From positions 19,670 through 56,461 of the forward strand of contig NW_014578836.1 of NCBI RefSeq assembly GCF_000485595.1: DNA of 36,792 nt. The letters are read 5' to 3'. Shown one piece after another: positions 9,745 to 19,143 of the stretch; position 1 is the first letter of the stretch, and every line of letters starts with the position of its first letter. Made by a program: the position numbers and the translations under genes. The notes below the pieces were generated by a model that saw only the letters and a list, made by a program, of their open reading frames with translations, searched no databases and was not told where the DNA came from. The DNA is from Priapulus caudatus (taxonomy: Eukaryota > Priapulida > Priapulimorpha > Priapulimorphida > Priapulidae).

Positions 9745-10900
9745 ATGCGCCCACGCGAAGATGGCATCCACGCGAAGATGCCCACGTATTTAGCGAATCG
9801 TTACGGCCGACCGTTGAATCCGCAACTACTACGTTTCAACATGGACTACGTGTCGCGGAAGCTCGGACTTCCATCCCGCGATTTACTGGCGATAACGCGC
9901 CACTGTCAATTACGTTCGACGACTGGCTCAGCACTTTGAATTGGAGACAGTTGGAATTGTGTCTCGACGCTACGTCGTTACGCGTCCTTGGTCTGTCGAC
10001 GCTCGGAGGTTATGCTGCTGAGTTTTCTCGCTGCCTCCTTCTTGAGCGGCCTACTATGACTTGGGAACAGATCACTCAACAGCTCACTAAACGCTTCCGC
10101 GATCTGCTGCGAGAGGTAGACGCGCAGAATGCGCTTAAGAACTTACAGCAGAATAGTGGCGAGCATATTCGCCCGTATGGCGATAGATTGTTGACTCTTG
10201 CATTGCGAGCGATTCCGGCAAAGCGACTTTCAACGACTGAGACTCAGAGCCGTCTTGTCGATATTTTTTGGATGGATTAAGATCGGTCCATACACAGCGA
10301 TTGCTGCTTCATCACGCGCCTACAACGCTAACCGACGCTATCGACCTAGCAGCGGAAAAACACGTGCTAGAGTCATCTCTAGTGGCACGACGACAAAACC
10401 GTAGCGACGTGTTCACTGACCCCTATGACACGACGGAACCTATGGACGTTAACGCGATGCAACGCCCTACGACATCTGATCTCATTAGAGAGGTGCGCAG
10501 TTTGCGCACCTTCATCACTTAGGCAGTGCCACAGGTTCAGTCGCCCTCGATGAATGCGACATCCCGAGACGTGACACGACAACCCCCGCGCCAACGACGT
10601 TTACAAACACCCGCACCCCATGACGGTTCGCTACAATTGCGCCCATGGCGATCCCCCCTCACAGGACGCGACCGGCATCCACCTGTTTGTAATCAGGCTT
10701 ACCTACTACCTGCTTTGCGCCAACGCGCCCCATTTCAATCTCCAGCGATGGCGCCTACCCAATATCAACGCGACACTTGTTGTTATACGTGCGGCCAACC
10801 AGGTCACTACGCGCGCGATTGCCCTCTCCACAATTGTTTCGAGGATTTTCGGCGACGCCCCCGCGACGCAATCACACCGCCGTACCCTCACGACTTTTAA
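9745..10900 (+). pseudogene. gag: gag-like polyprotein gene (broken)
   Basis: Encodes the retroelement coat precursor that forms virus-like particles and binds RNA. The reading frame is carried by several overlapping frames: 9745-9939, 9936-10280 (WEQITQQLTKRFRD, capsid-like), 10268-10522 and 10526-10900. The last holds one zinc knuckle CxxCx4Hx4C at 10781-10822 (CYTCGQPGHYARDC), the nucleocapsid signature. At least two or three frameshifts separate these parts, and the N-terminus is uncertain because a longer non-ATG frame overlaps the second piece. No myristoylation signal or late-domain motif was recognised. It lies directly upstream of the protease, as in Metaviridae. The identity as gag rests on the zinc knuckle, order and the capsid-like helical region. 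Confidence 0.75.
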
Positions 10901-10959
10901 GCATGCATGCATCTGCTGGGCGTGGATCGCCGACTACTGCTACGTCTTCGGCGCCAACA

Positions 10960-11335
10960 TGCAGTGTTAAGATTGGCTCACTTTCGCTTCCGGCACTCAT
11001 TGACACTGGTAGCGGTTGCACGCTTGTTGATATGGCTGCATAGCTCCGCCTACCCCCGCACATACGCGCGACTGCAAGTTTCAATGCCGTCTGCGCAACG
11101 GACGCCACGCTTCTTTCTGTCACCAGCGATAGACTACACCTTGTAGGCACTGCCACTCTGCGCATTTTACTAGGACGAGTAATCACCCTCCATAACTGCT
11201 ACGTAGTCCGCAATTTAAAGCAGCAGTTCATAATAGGAGCCGACTTTCTCTCGGGTAATAGAGTAAACATCGATTTTGACCGCGGAGTGCTTGCACTAGG
11301 TAATAGTGTGGTCCCCTTGAAACTTCGTCAAGGTA
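10960..11335 (+). pseudogene. Retroelement aspartic protease (in-frame stop)
   Basis: A pepsin-fold retropepsin that matures Gag-Pol. The active-site motif is ALIDTGSG, with the Asp-Thr-Gly at 11002-11010. The flap and C-terminal motif FIIGADFL appears about 80 codons later in the same frame, as usual in Ty3/gypsy proteases. A TAG (11041-11043) breaks the frame 13 codons after the active site. It is fused upstream of RT in the standard gypsy order. Confidence 0.75.
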
Positions 11336-11759
11336 GGCGATTACTCCCCACCCCCAACTCGCATTCATTGACCGTTCAACTGTGTTGCCTCCTCATTCGG
11401 GCCAACAGCGCTACTGTCGCGTTCCCCGCCATTTTCGCCCGGGTACGCTTCTCTTCGTTCAGTGATCTCCGGCCTTTAAGTTGTTTCGAAGTAATTCCCG
11501 CCTTATCCTACTGCCATCTCTAGTCAAAGTCACAATGCGGCACACAATTCTTTGCTGGCTTGACAATCGCTCAGATCGAGCTATCTCGTTACCTCATAAC
11601 GATGTTGTCGACATAATTGAAGCCACCACCCTTCACCACATACAGGTCATTGCGCCCACGCCTCACGATGTTACAGTGCCACCACACGATAATACAACCC
11701 CGCTTTTTCATTATAATTCACTCGTGGACCACATTTAGGATTCTCGCCAGCGGGCAACG

Positions 11760-12600
11760 CTTCTAACATTTTTGCGCCAGCATGACGTCTCATTTGCGCA
11801 TACAGACGCTCAGCTAGGGTGTACGCACCTCTGCGAATTCCAGATTATTACCCGGGAATCTAAAGCATTCAAAACACGACCCTACCGTATGTCCCCGGAG
11901 CAACAAATCATTGTCCAGCAACAGGTTGACAAGCTGTTAGAGAATGGAATAATTCGCCCCTCTATGTCACCTTGGTCATCTGGCGTACTTCTGGTTAAGA
12001 AAAAACGGGCGAGTATCGGATGTGTGTCGACTATCGACGGTTGAACTCAGTTACAGTTGGGGACACCTACCCCCTGCCGATCATTGAGGATGTCTTACAA
12101 ACTATAGGTCAGGCCACAATTTTTACAACCCTCGACCTCAAACGCATCTACCATCAAAATTGGCCGAGAACGATGTTCCGAAAACTTGAGCTGCGATAAT
12201 TTACGGACCCCATATGGACCGAAGAACGCACCCGCCCACTTTCAGCGTATAATCGATTACGTCCTGCAAGGGCTTCGTTACAAATGTGCACTAGCTTATA
12301 TCGACGATGTGTGCATTTACTCCCCGGACTTTGAAACTCACATGTCCGACTTAGCCGAGGTTTTTGCCAGATTCGACGCGGCTAACCTCAAGATGCGCCC
12401 CAGTAAATGTGCGTTTTTACGCCAGTCCATTAACTACCTGGGCCACGTAATAACCCCAGGCTGCGTCTGGCCCGACCCAGAGAAGATCTCTGCAGTGCAA
12501 AATTGGCCCCCCAAGCACGCCTACAGCTGTACGACAGTTTTTAGGATTCACCAACTACTATCGTAAGTTCATTAAGGGCTATGCCGATATTGGCACACCT
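11760..12600 (+). pseudogene. Ty3/gypsy reverse transcriptase (frameshifted)
   Basis: RNA-dependent DNA polymerase of the Ty3/gypsy type. Visible blocks: LLENGIIRPSMSPWSSGVLL (11930-11990), a shifted fingers block after 12005, TTLDLK with the first catalytic Asp (near 12134), and YIDD at 12297-12308 with the paired catalytic Asps. Then come KCAFL and YLGHVI (12390-12450) and a connection segment that shifts frame near 12535. The catalytic residues are all present but on at least three frames. YIDD rather than YVDD/FVDD is common in this family. Confidence 0.88.
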
Positions 12601-13095
12601 ATTGACCCTTCTCACCCACAAGGACAAATTATTTGTCTGGTCAGACGAGGCACAGACTGCGTTTCAGTCTCTTCGTAAGTGCCTCACTGAGGCTCCCATT
12701 TTGGCATTGCTCGATGGAAGCTGATCGTTCCGCCTCTATTGCAACGCATCCGGCTATGCCATTGGAGCAGTTCTCACGCAGATAGACGAGCGAGAGCAAA
12801 AGCATCCAGTGTTCTATCTCAGCAGGCAGCTGACTGATACGGAACAACGCTGGCCTACAATAGAACGTGGATGTTATGCCTTGGTTTACGCGCTGCAAAA
12901 GTTTCGGCACTACCTCATCGGTGCTGATTTCGTAATACTCAGCGATCACAAACCGCTTAAGTACTTGTTAGAAGCGAAAGCGCTACGCAATGCTAAGCTC
13001 CAGCGGTGGGCCCTCTACGTCTCTGGTTTCCCCTCATGCCGGCTGGAATACACGTCGGGTAAGTCGAACGTCCAAGCGGACGCGCTTTCACGTTT
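12600..13095 (+). pseudogene. RNase H domain of gypsy pol
   Basis: Degrades the RNA of the RNA:DNA hybrid. YLSRQLTDTEQRWPTIERGC (12814-12873) and the ILSDHKPLKYLLE block (12934 onward) are typical of Ty3/gypsy RNase H. The end block SGKSNVQADALSRL (13057-13098) is the classic finish. The first part (12600-12800) is in a different frame. A proline/threonine-rich linker of over 100 codons follows. Confidence 0.85.
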
Positions 13096-13480
13096 ACTCC
13101 CCGAGTCGCCTACGCCCACGCCGCCCTATACTCCTTCACTCATATCCACCACCTCACCACCGCTCGGCAGTGTGGCCTCACAACCCACACGCCAAGTGGT
13201 ACTGCCTTCACCTGACGCTGAGGCCTCACGTCAGGTCGGCCCCATTATGCTCCACCAGGATCCCCTCACCTTGGTGCACGACCAGACCCTAATCCGATAC
13301 CCCCTCCTACCATCCCTGCTACTGACGCCGAACTCGCTTCCTTGCTGCAGGCTGATCCGCTTCTTTGCGAGATCATACGCACACTCACCAATCCCGATGA
13401 AGCTTCGATACGCGAGTCTAAGCTCGTTGAACGCTATCTTCTTGTCGACGACTTACTCTTTCATGTGCCGCCTCGCATGC
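13096..13480 (+). other. Pol linker between RNase H and integrase
   Basis: Open in the RNase H frame up to 13582, with low-complexity PTPTPPYTPS-like sequence. No catalytic domain is recognised. A frame change to the integrase must lie in this stretch. Confidence 0.55.
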
Positions 13481-13489
13481 AGAATGCTA

Positions 13490-14803
13490 TGCTGCACCTC
13501 AATTAGTCATCCCCCGTATTCTCGTACCCGTTGTACTCCCCTTGTTTCGCGATCATGCATACGGAGGACATCTGGGTTTTAAGAAGGTTTATAGCAAACT
13601 TATTCAGCGATATTTCTGGCCTCACATATTCGCTGACGCTTATCACTACATTCGATCTTGCGTCGTGTGTAACTCTCGAAAACTGCAGTGAGTCCGCGCC
13701 CCCCTACACCATGCTCCAGCACCCAGGCATTCAGGAGATGTCGTCGCCATCGATGTCACAGACCCACATCCTTGCACAAACTCAGGTAATCGCTACATGC
13801 TCACGTTACTCGATCTTTACACTTCATGGCCTGAAGTATTCCCAATGCCCGGCAAAAGCGCTGCTACGGTAGTGCGGATCATTGTCGACGATTTCATTCT
13901 GCGTCATTCATGCCCTCGGTCCATCTTAACTGATAATGGAGGCGAATTCATTAATGAGCTTATGACACGATTGACCACATTGCTCGGGATCACACATATT
14001 AAGGTCGCTCCTTACCACCCCGAGTCGAATGGGCAGTGCGAACGTTTTCACCGCACACTTGCCAACATGCTCGCATGCTACATCAATCGGCAGCATACGG
14101 ATTGGGATACTAAGATCAACTCCGTCTTGTTTGCGTATCGTACAGCTATTAAGGAGTCATCACAATTCACCCCCTTCTTCTTGACGTATGGTAGAGACGC
14201 AGTCCTACCGCTCGACGCGCTATTGCAGCCCCGACGGTTGCATTACGCTGACGACCCCGTAACTCACGCTACTGAGCGCTTGCATCGCGCCTTCGTTGCG
14301 ATGCAGCGTAACACTAAAATGGCACGCGCGCGAAATAAACGCCTTTATGACAGGCGTGCAAAGGTTCAGTCCTTTGACATTGGGGACCCATTCTACTTTT
14401 TGACCGCACGTTGTCCGCTAATCAGACGCCGAAATTTGCGTCGCAAAGGCAGCCTTACTATACCGTCGTTGGGAAACTCTCTCCACTACGGCTTCGTATT
14501 AAAGCGCAAGACCAGACACGCACTCGCGATGTTCATGTTAGCAATCTTTGCCCTGCATACCCATTCTCGGCATGGGATGCACCTAGACCCGTGATTACGG
14601 GGCGAGAAGGCCCAGCACGCCGACCAATGCGTCACGTACGCTGGTCGACACAGGGCCCCGTTCGTTGCCTCTCCACGACGACACGCGTGCAGCCAGCGTG
14701 GCCAGCACGCCCAGCACTGATAGCTGGGAGGCAGACGACTTGTTGCTACTCGCACAAATTAGCCGATACAGCTAACGTGCGAAATACACCTCGTTTATTT
14801 TAA
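13490..14803 (+). pseudogene. Ty3/gypsy integrase (frameshifted at both ends)
   Basis: Joins element DNA to the genome. The zinc-binding HHCC part lies in one frame (His pair about 13552-13580, Cys-Val-Val-Cys at 13659-13670). The DDE catalytic triad is visible in the same frame: Asp at 13752-13754, Asp in LTDNGGEF at 13932-13934 and Glu in HPESNGQCERFHRT at 14022-14024. The core frame is open from 13797 to about 14390. It then shifts to 14411-14803, which carries a GPY/F-like segment (PYYTVVGKLSPLRLRI). An in-frame stop (TGA, 13689-13691) follows the zinc-finger region. The triad is complete, so the fold is well supported, but the copy cannot be read through. Confidence 0.88.
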
Positions 14804-14827
14804 GGGGCACTCTTCTGTTTCAGGAGG

Positions 14828-17033
14828 ATGTTCCCTGTTACGACGGTCGCCCTGCTCGTAGTTGCCTCGGCAATCTTATTCGCCTCACAAGCTACAGAGG
14901 TCCGGCGACCCACGACGGGAGTAGCTTTTATCCCGAGAGGTCAGATCTCGGTCACACTAAGTACTTGGGGCATAGCCTTTACTCTCAACTTCACTTCGAT
15001 CCAGACATATCTACACTCGTTGCACAAGGATGTCTGTAAGATGTATAGACGACAGCCAGCGGAAGCACCGTATTCCCCTTCCCCCATCCCCTGACGATCA
15101 ATACTTCGCGGCTTTGAACTGCGACATCACATCTCTCGTGCAAGCCCATATCGCATGGTTTCGCCAACGTTTGCAAACACTTAATCTCCGTTTAACCGAC
15201 CTGCACTCGTTGCATAAATCAAGAGAGAAACGCGCTATAGTTGGTGGCCTTGGTAAACTTGCAAAATTTTTATTCGGTACGGCTACCGATGATGACATTG
15301 CGCAACTGCAACGGCAGTTATCCGCCTTAGGTACGACGCAGGAGCGAATTTTGACTGTAATCGACGAATCCCTCACCGTCATAAATTATACTCGTGAATG
15401 AATGAATACGGAGGTGTTGTCGCATGTGACTTCCCATGCCCGTGACTTGACCTCAAGTGTGCGCACACTAATGTTTAAAGTAACGGCCTTCCAAGCCTCT
15501 GTGGCGCGGGAGTTAATTGCGATTACACACCTCTAGTTATCCCTTTCTAGTTTGACAGTAGCAATTGATAACGTTCAAACCACAATTGATACTACGATAC
15601 ACGCCATCTCCGTTTTATTAACGGGCCGCTTGCCCTCTACGCTGTTACCCCCCCCCACCAGTTGCGGGAAGTCTTACTTACTATTAAAAACTCGCTACCC
15701 CTTACGTTAACTATGCCACACAGCCCCCATGCTTGACTTGTTTTATTATTATAACCTTATCGAGGCTATCGTAGTCCCTGTGGACATGGGACTCTACGTA
15801 ATCGCATTTTTACCTCTCACATATAATAAGATGACGTTTCAGATGTATCAAATTTTAACACCGCCAGTGTTTCTCGGTAACTTCACTGCGGCAGCATACT
15901 TCCAAATTCCTCAAAATTTTATTGGTGTTTCACTCGACCATGCCAATAACGCGCAACCGGACGAGTTCGTCATACGTTCATGCTTGCGTAAGCATCAAGA
16001 GATCTGTGATGTAAGATTCCCAATTTACCGCATAACGACAGCGATTACGTGCCCAGTCGCGCTATTTCTAAATGATACCGCTCTAATCTCCACACTATGT
16101 GCAAGGTCAACGCCGCGCGCCACCTACCTCGTTGACGGTAGCTGGCTGATCTCTACTCCCCACCCATTACGTTTGGCTATCTCGTGCCAGTCACACCCTA
16201 CGACGCAAGTGACAACTAAAGAATTTATCGTTCGACAACAACAGACAGTTACGCTCCATTCTGGCTGTAAGGCTGAGTCCAAGTATTTTACCCTGCCATC
16301 ATACTTCCACCACGAAACTGATGTTGATGTACGGATCGAACTACCCCCACTCGACCGCCTGTTTTACCGCACGGTCCCTACAATATGGTCAGACATTTAT
16401 GATGCGAAACGCTTGTCCACCGCCGACTCGGAAGACCTCATCCCACCAGAAGTTGTACCTCCTAGTTCCCACGCTCATACTGACCTTGACGTCGCGTACA
16501 CTGACTTAGTTACTGCTGGCAGACACAGTAAACGCCTGCCAGCGGCTACCTCGGCGTATACCGAGATGGGCAGTTCAACTATCGCGGCCACCACATATCA
16601 TTCCATAGTGTATATCGGCCTCACGTCCCTGTTGTTTACCGTCCTGGTCGTCACTGCATATTGATATTGCTGTCGTTGCCGTCGACCTCACACCCCCGAA
16701 CACCAGCCCCAGTCAAGACCTGCCGATCTTACACTACCCCCTTCGAGACGCATAACAATACAAAGCTACCCAACCACCCCTACCACGCCAAGATCTCATT
16801 CGCTATTTTCCAGTATGCCGCTAACCATTCTCGAACCACAGCAGCGAATGGGTTCCTTCGACCCGATAACACCTACCCTTCAGTCCCATCGTGATGGCTT
16901 CCTAGGCCCCAACCTTGTTGCCAGGACCCCATCACCCACCTCGGCAATAGTACGATCCCCCCTAATGTGGATATCACGCAAATACTGTGCGACACGCCTT
17001 CTGACCCCCCAACCCCAAAGGCTTCCCCACTAA
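14828..17033 (+). pseudogene. env: F-type envelope gene, errantivirus/baculovirus-F-like (broken)
   Basis: An envelope fusion glycoprotein of the class found in errantiviruses and baculovirus F. It opens with a hydrophobic signal peptide (14828-14890). A furin-type site REKR lies at 15222-15233, followed by a small-residue, hydrophobic fusion-peptide-like stretch and a FLFGTATDDD segment, which is the arrangement seen in F and gypsy Env proteins. A cysteine-bearing ectodomain follows (frame 15729-16664), with a membrane span near 16595-16660 and a basic/cysteine-rich juxtamembrane start. The frame changes after 15030-15094 and again between 15402 and 15728. An in-frame TGA sits at 16662-16664, directly after the membrane span, and the same frame then stays open to the TAA at 17031-17033, giving a possible cytoplasmic tail of about 120 codons. 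Family assignment is by motif order, not by alignment. Confidence 0.75.
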
Positions 17034-17121
17034 CTCCCATACTTCACCGGCATATCTCTCTACGCTCCCGCCCGCGAGTTTTTTTTCCCAGTCGACATAA
17101 CATAGCGAAGAATTTAGCGCC

Positions 17122-17165
17122 TTCTGATTGGTTCTGATTGGTTCATCCTGCCTCCTGATTGGTTC
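17122..17165 (-). promoter_or_regulatory. Cluster of CCAAT (NF-Y type) boxes
   Basis: CTGATTGGTT occurs three times (17124, 17134, 17154), the reverse complement of the NF-Y consensus RRCCAATCAG. A fourth, AGCCAATCAG, is at 17538-17547 in the other arm. Function is inferred from motif only. Confidence 0.5.
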
Positions 17166-17191
17166 AAAAACAGGCTGCTTTGCTTATTTAG

Positions 17192-17337
17192 CATATGTCA
17201 TGTACTGTTTCTTATATATCCTGTGTGGCGTGGTGGATAGAACACCGTCGTTACTTCTGAAAGACATATGTCATGTACTGTTTCTTATATATCCTGTGTG
17301 GCGTGGTGGATAGAACACCGTCGTTACTTCTGAAAGG
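17192..17337 (+). repeat. 73-bp tandem duplication containing tRNA-like A box
   Basis: Two adjacent copies with a 73-bp period (17192 and 17265), identical over nearly the whole unit. Each contains GTGGCGTGGTGGATAG. Only the second copy continues into a B box. Confidence 0.85.
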
Positions 17338-17368
17338 TCGTTGGTTCGAATCCGGTTTGGTTTTTAAT
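17296..17368 (+). ncRNA. tRNA-Arg(TCT)-like pseudo-tRNA / SINE-head
   Basis: A-box-like TGGCGTGGTGG, a D-arm-like GGTGGATAGAACACC, an ACTTCTGA anticodon-loop-like stretch and a perfect B box GGTTCGAATCC (17343-17353) stand in tRNA order and spacing. They resemble tRNA-Arg with anticodon TCT. The acceptor stem does not pair and the anticodon stem is poor, so it is not a working tRNA. It is probably a Pol III promoter remnant of a tRNA-derived repeat. Confidence 0.55.
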
Positions 17369-17416
17369 AATTTTTTTGTTTTCTGTATTTTTCTATCTTT
17401 ATCCATTTATCTATTG

Positions 17417-17457
17417 TTAGGGTTATGTTGTTAGGGTTAGGGTTAGGGTTAGGGTTA
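17417..17457 (+). repeat. Interstitial telomere-like (TTAGGG)n
   Basis: Four perfect TTAGGG units plus a partial (17431-17457), with a further degenerate unit just upstream. This is the metazoan telomere motif, inside the foldback loop. Confidence 0.9.
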
Positions 17458-17598
17458 TTATTGCAAAATAATTGCAATTCTTCGCTATGTTACAAATGGG
17501 CGTTTGTTCTCTTGTCAAAGGCAAAGCAAATCGAAGCAGCCAATCAGAAGGTCCTAAATTCTTCGCTATGTTATGTCGACTGGGGAAAAAAACTCGCC

Positions 17599-17933
17599 TC
17601 CCGCCCAGTGCGCCGCTCTATGCCACACCACCCCCCCCCCCTTCGCGTCGTGTAGATACATCTCGGATGTTACATTTCGGTGATTTCATCGAGCTAGTAC
17701 TTCATCAATAGCCTATTATTTTAACCATACCGGCATAAGGATGGTTTTACGGCATGGACGATGTGCAGTGTGTGCACCGCTAGCACTAGTCTTGCTAATT
17801 TTTAGAAATAATTTTATTACCTTACTCGTACAGCGCACTATCAGAAAGATGCGCTTCACTCAGATATATACATTCGTAGTGTGAGCCGCTTCCAACGGCT
17901 CATCACTAAAGCTGTACACTCCATAGCTTATCA
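17599..17933. other. Between foldback and unknown ORF
   Basis: A C-run (17630-17641), then AT-rich sequence with a 7-bp hairpin TGAGCCG..CGGCTCA (17881-17902). No gene or conserved motif was recognised. Confidence 0.5.
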
Positions 17934-18413
17934 ATGACTGCGCTCCCTAACCGTTGCGCCGCTATGCCAGGCAGGCCCGCTTATGACATAGTGTCATGTA
18001 TTATGCTTGCCAATTCATGTCGCCAGACAGCACCCACGGCTCGGTCTCCGAATATTCACCGTAGTAATCGTCCGTTCCCATACGACCTGTATCCCTCCCC
18101 CTTCGTCGTGGACGACCAACTCCAGTTTGACCTCGAGGTGGAAGGAGACGACCCCGGGCACACCCCGGGTAACCCCACCCGGACACCGCACCCGGATTTC
18201 AACCCGGAGTACGTCGGCTCTTTCGTCGGGGCGAACACTGCCGACGACCCCCTGCGCTACGAATTCGAGATCAGCGCAGGGGATGGCCCAGACACCACTT
18301 TCAACGAACTGCATGTCCGCCAGATGGCCGCCATGGCTATGGCAGACATGGTTGCCCGGGCCACTATGGCTCGGTCACCCGCCTCCCCTGACGGCCAGGA
18401 GGAGGAAGGCTGA
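17934..18413 (+). CDS. Unknown ORF between env and LTR-like region (159 aa)
   Basis: An uninterrupted ATG-started frame whose TGA stop overlaps the first bases of the LTR-like region. I do not recognise the protein. The central part is acidic and proline-rich (DDQLQFDLEVEGDDPG), followed by an alanine/methionine-rich helix-like stretch (QMAAMAMADMVARATM) and an acidic EEEG end. There is no signal peptide, zinc finger or membrane span. Position after env and before the 3' LTR is where complex retroviruses keep accessory genes, which makes it notable. Against it: the stretch is GC-rich, two other frames are also open here, and other element genes are broken while this is not. The first 40 or so residues may not be coding. 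Confidence 0.4.
   Translation: MTALPNRCAAMPGRPAYDIVSCIMLANSCRQTAPTARSPNIHRSNRPFPYDLYPSPFVVDDQLQFDLEVEGDDPGHTPGNPTRTPHPDFNPEYVGSFVGANTADDPLRYEFEISAGDGPDTTFNELHVRQMAAMAMADMVARATMARSPASPDGQEEEG
18397..18410 (+). promoter_or_regulatory. Polypurine-tract-like sequence
   Basis: AGGAGGAGGAAGG directly before TGACC, where an LTR would start. A purine tract here would prime plus-strand DNA synthesis. It also codes for the Glu run of the unknown ORF, so the match may be partly coincidental. Confidence 0.4.
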
Positions 18414-18873
18414 CCAATAATTTCACCGTGTGTAGATTTTAGGGTCTTATGCCTTCACGACATGTATCCCTTCGCGAGCGCGTGTAGGTTATAGACATTA
18501 GTTGTAGCAGTAATACCGATTACGTCCCTTTAGGACATATTTATGACACCAGTAGATCTGTATGGTGTGTGGTCGTATGGCCGAGGCCCACACCAGTGGG
18601 GTCACTTAGGAGCGCCGCATCGGCGTCTCATCCATTAAAGGTCAATTAGAAACAGATTAGAGTCACTTAGAAACAGATTAGACAATAACATCTATAGTGA
18701 CTTAAGTAGTCCTCGTAGTCGAAAACAACTTAACGTCTACGCGAATCTGTGTAGCACGTGCGAAGGGCGTGTATGACGCCCTCGCAAATATGTATGGCAT
18801 GCGCGAGGCATGTGTAACGCCTTCGCGAGCGTGTACGACGCATGCGTCACGCATGCGCCGCGGGTGCCTGTGG

Positions 18874-18881
18874 GTATAAAA
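18874..18881 (+). promoter_or_regulatory. TATA box of LTR-like promoter
   Basis: GGGTATAAAAGCC, with GC-rich repeats upstream and a plausible start site about 30 bases downstream. Confidence 0.6.
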
Positions 18882-18965
18882 GCCGTAGCGCAGGCAGAAT
18901 CGAAGAGGACTCTGCTCAGCAACCGGGCAACTAACAGGCACGACCGAGACATTGTAACTCAAACA

Positions 18966-18972
18966 ATAAAAG
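18966..18972 (+). terminator. Polyadenylation signal AATAAA
   Basis: AATAAAAG about 90 bases after the TATA box, the spacing expected for a short R region in an LTR. Confidence 0.5.
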
Positions 18973-19091
18973 AACGTACAGCTAGTCATGGTAAACATCT
19001 GACTTCTATTATTATCTATGTATTTTGGCTTTACATACATTCCACTCAATAGCTCAACACAGTAGCGTAAATTACAACATTACAATTTTAG

Positions 19092-19142
19092 ACCCCCATC
19101 TTCGGTTACCTAATTAGCACAGCTGGACTTTTTGATCTCATT
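19092..19142 (-). repeat. Right terminal inverted repeat of insertion
   Basis: On the minus strand it begins AATGAGATCAAAAAGTCC and ends AAGATGGGGGT, paired with 9411-9461. TA follows at 19143-19144, then the resumed CYP flank TTTAATCAGC. Confidence 0.6.
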
Positions 19143-19143
19143 T

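Larger units (their letters stand above)
17074..17598. repeat. Foldback module with inverted arms
   Basis: The left arm 17074-17140 and right arm 17541-17598 are near-perfect inverted repeats, with weaker pairing of 17172-17184 and 17521-17540 and a possible outer extension. Shared words include GTCGACATAACATAGCGAAG and CTTCTGATTGG. A partial direct copy of the right arm tip (TTCTTCGCTATGTTA) also occurs at 17478-17492. The loop holds the tRNA-like tandem copy and the TTAGGG run. Confidence 0.8.
18411..19079 (+). repeat. LTR-like region (U3-R-U5) of the element
   Basis: Starts TGACCAATAA after the purine tract and may end at TTACAACA (19079); an end at 19140 (ATCTCA) is the alternative. It contains short internal repeats (AGAAACAGATTAGA twice near 18650-18680), several GC-rich imperfect repeats (18745-18850), a TATA box and a polyA signal in the order of an LTR. 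There is no second copy in the window, so LTR status is inferred from layout only. Confidence 0.5.
9411..19142 (+). mobile_element. 9.7-kb env-bearing Ty3/gypsy-like insertion with inverted termini
   Basis: The limits come from the interrupted CYP 3' flank: the left flank ends at the base equivalent to 7873 and the right flank resumes at the equivalent of 7874, so the target is complete. Order inside: 51-bp inverted end, leader with palindrome, gag, protease, RT, RNase H, integrase, F-type env, foldback module, unknown ORF, LTR-like promoter and polyA region, 51-bp inverted end. Gag, pol and env all contain frameshifts or in-frame stops, so the copy appears inactive as read. No 5' LTR is found. 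It could be a retroelement nested in a TIR element or a composite; see the findings. Confidence 0.8.

Noticed and set aside
14486-14755. Minus-strand ORF over the end of integrase
   Set aside because: Shadow of the pol frame; the plus strand carries the integrase C-terminal motif.
17881-17902. Histone mRNA 3' stem-loop
   Set aside because: Hairpin has a 7-bp stem and a 7-base loop, and no histone gene or downstream element is near; the histone loop has a 6-bp stem and 4-base loop.
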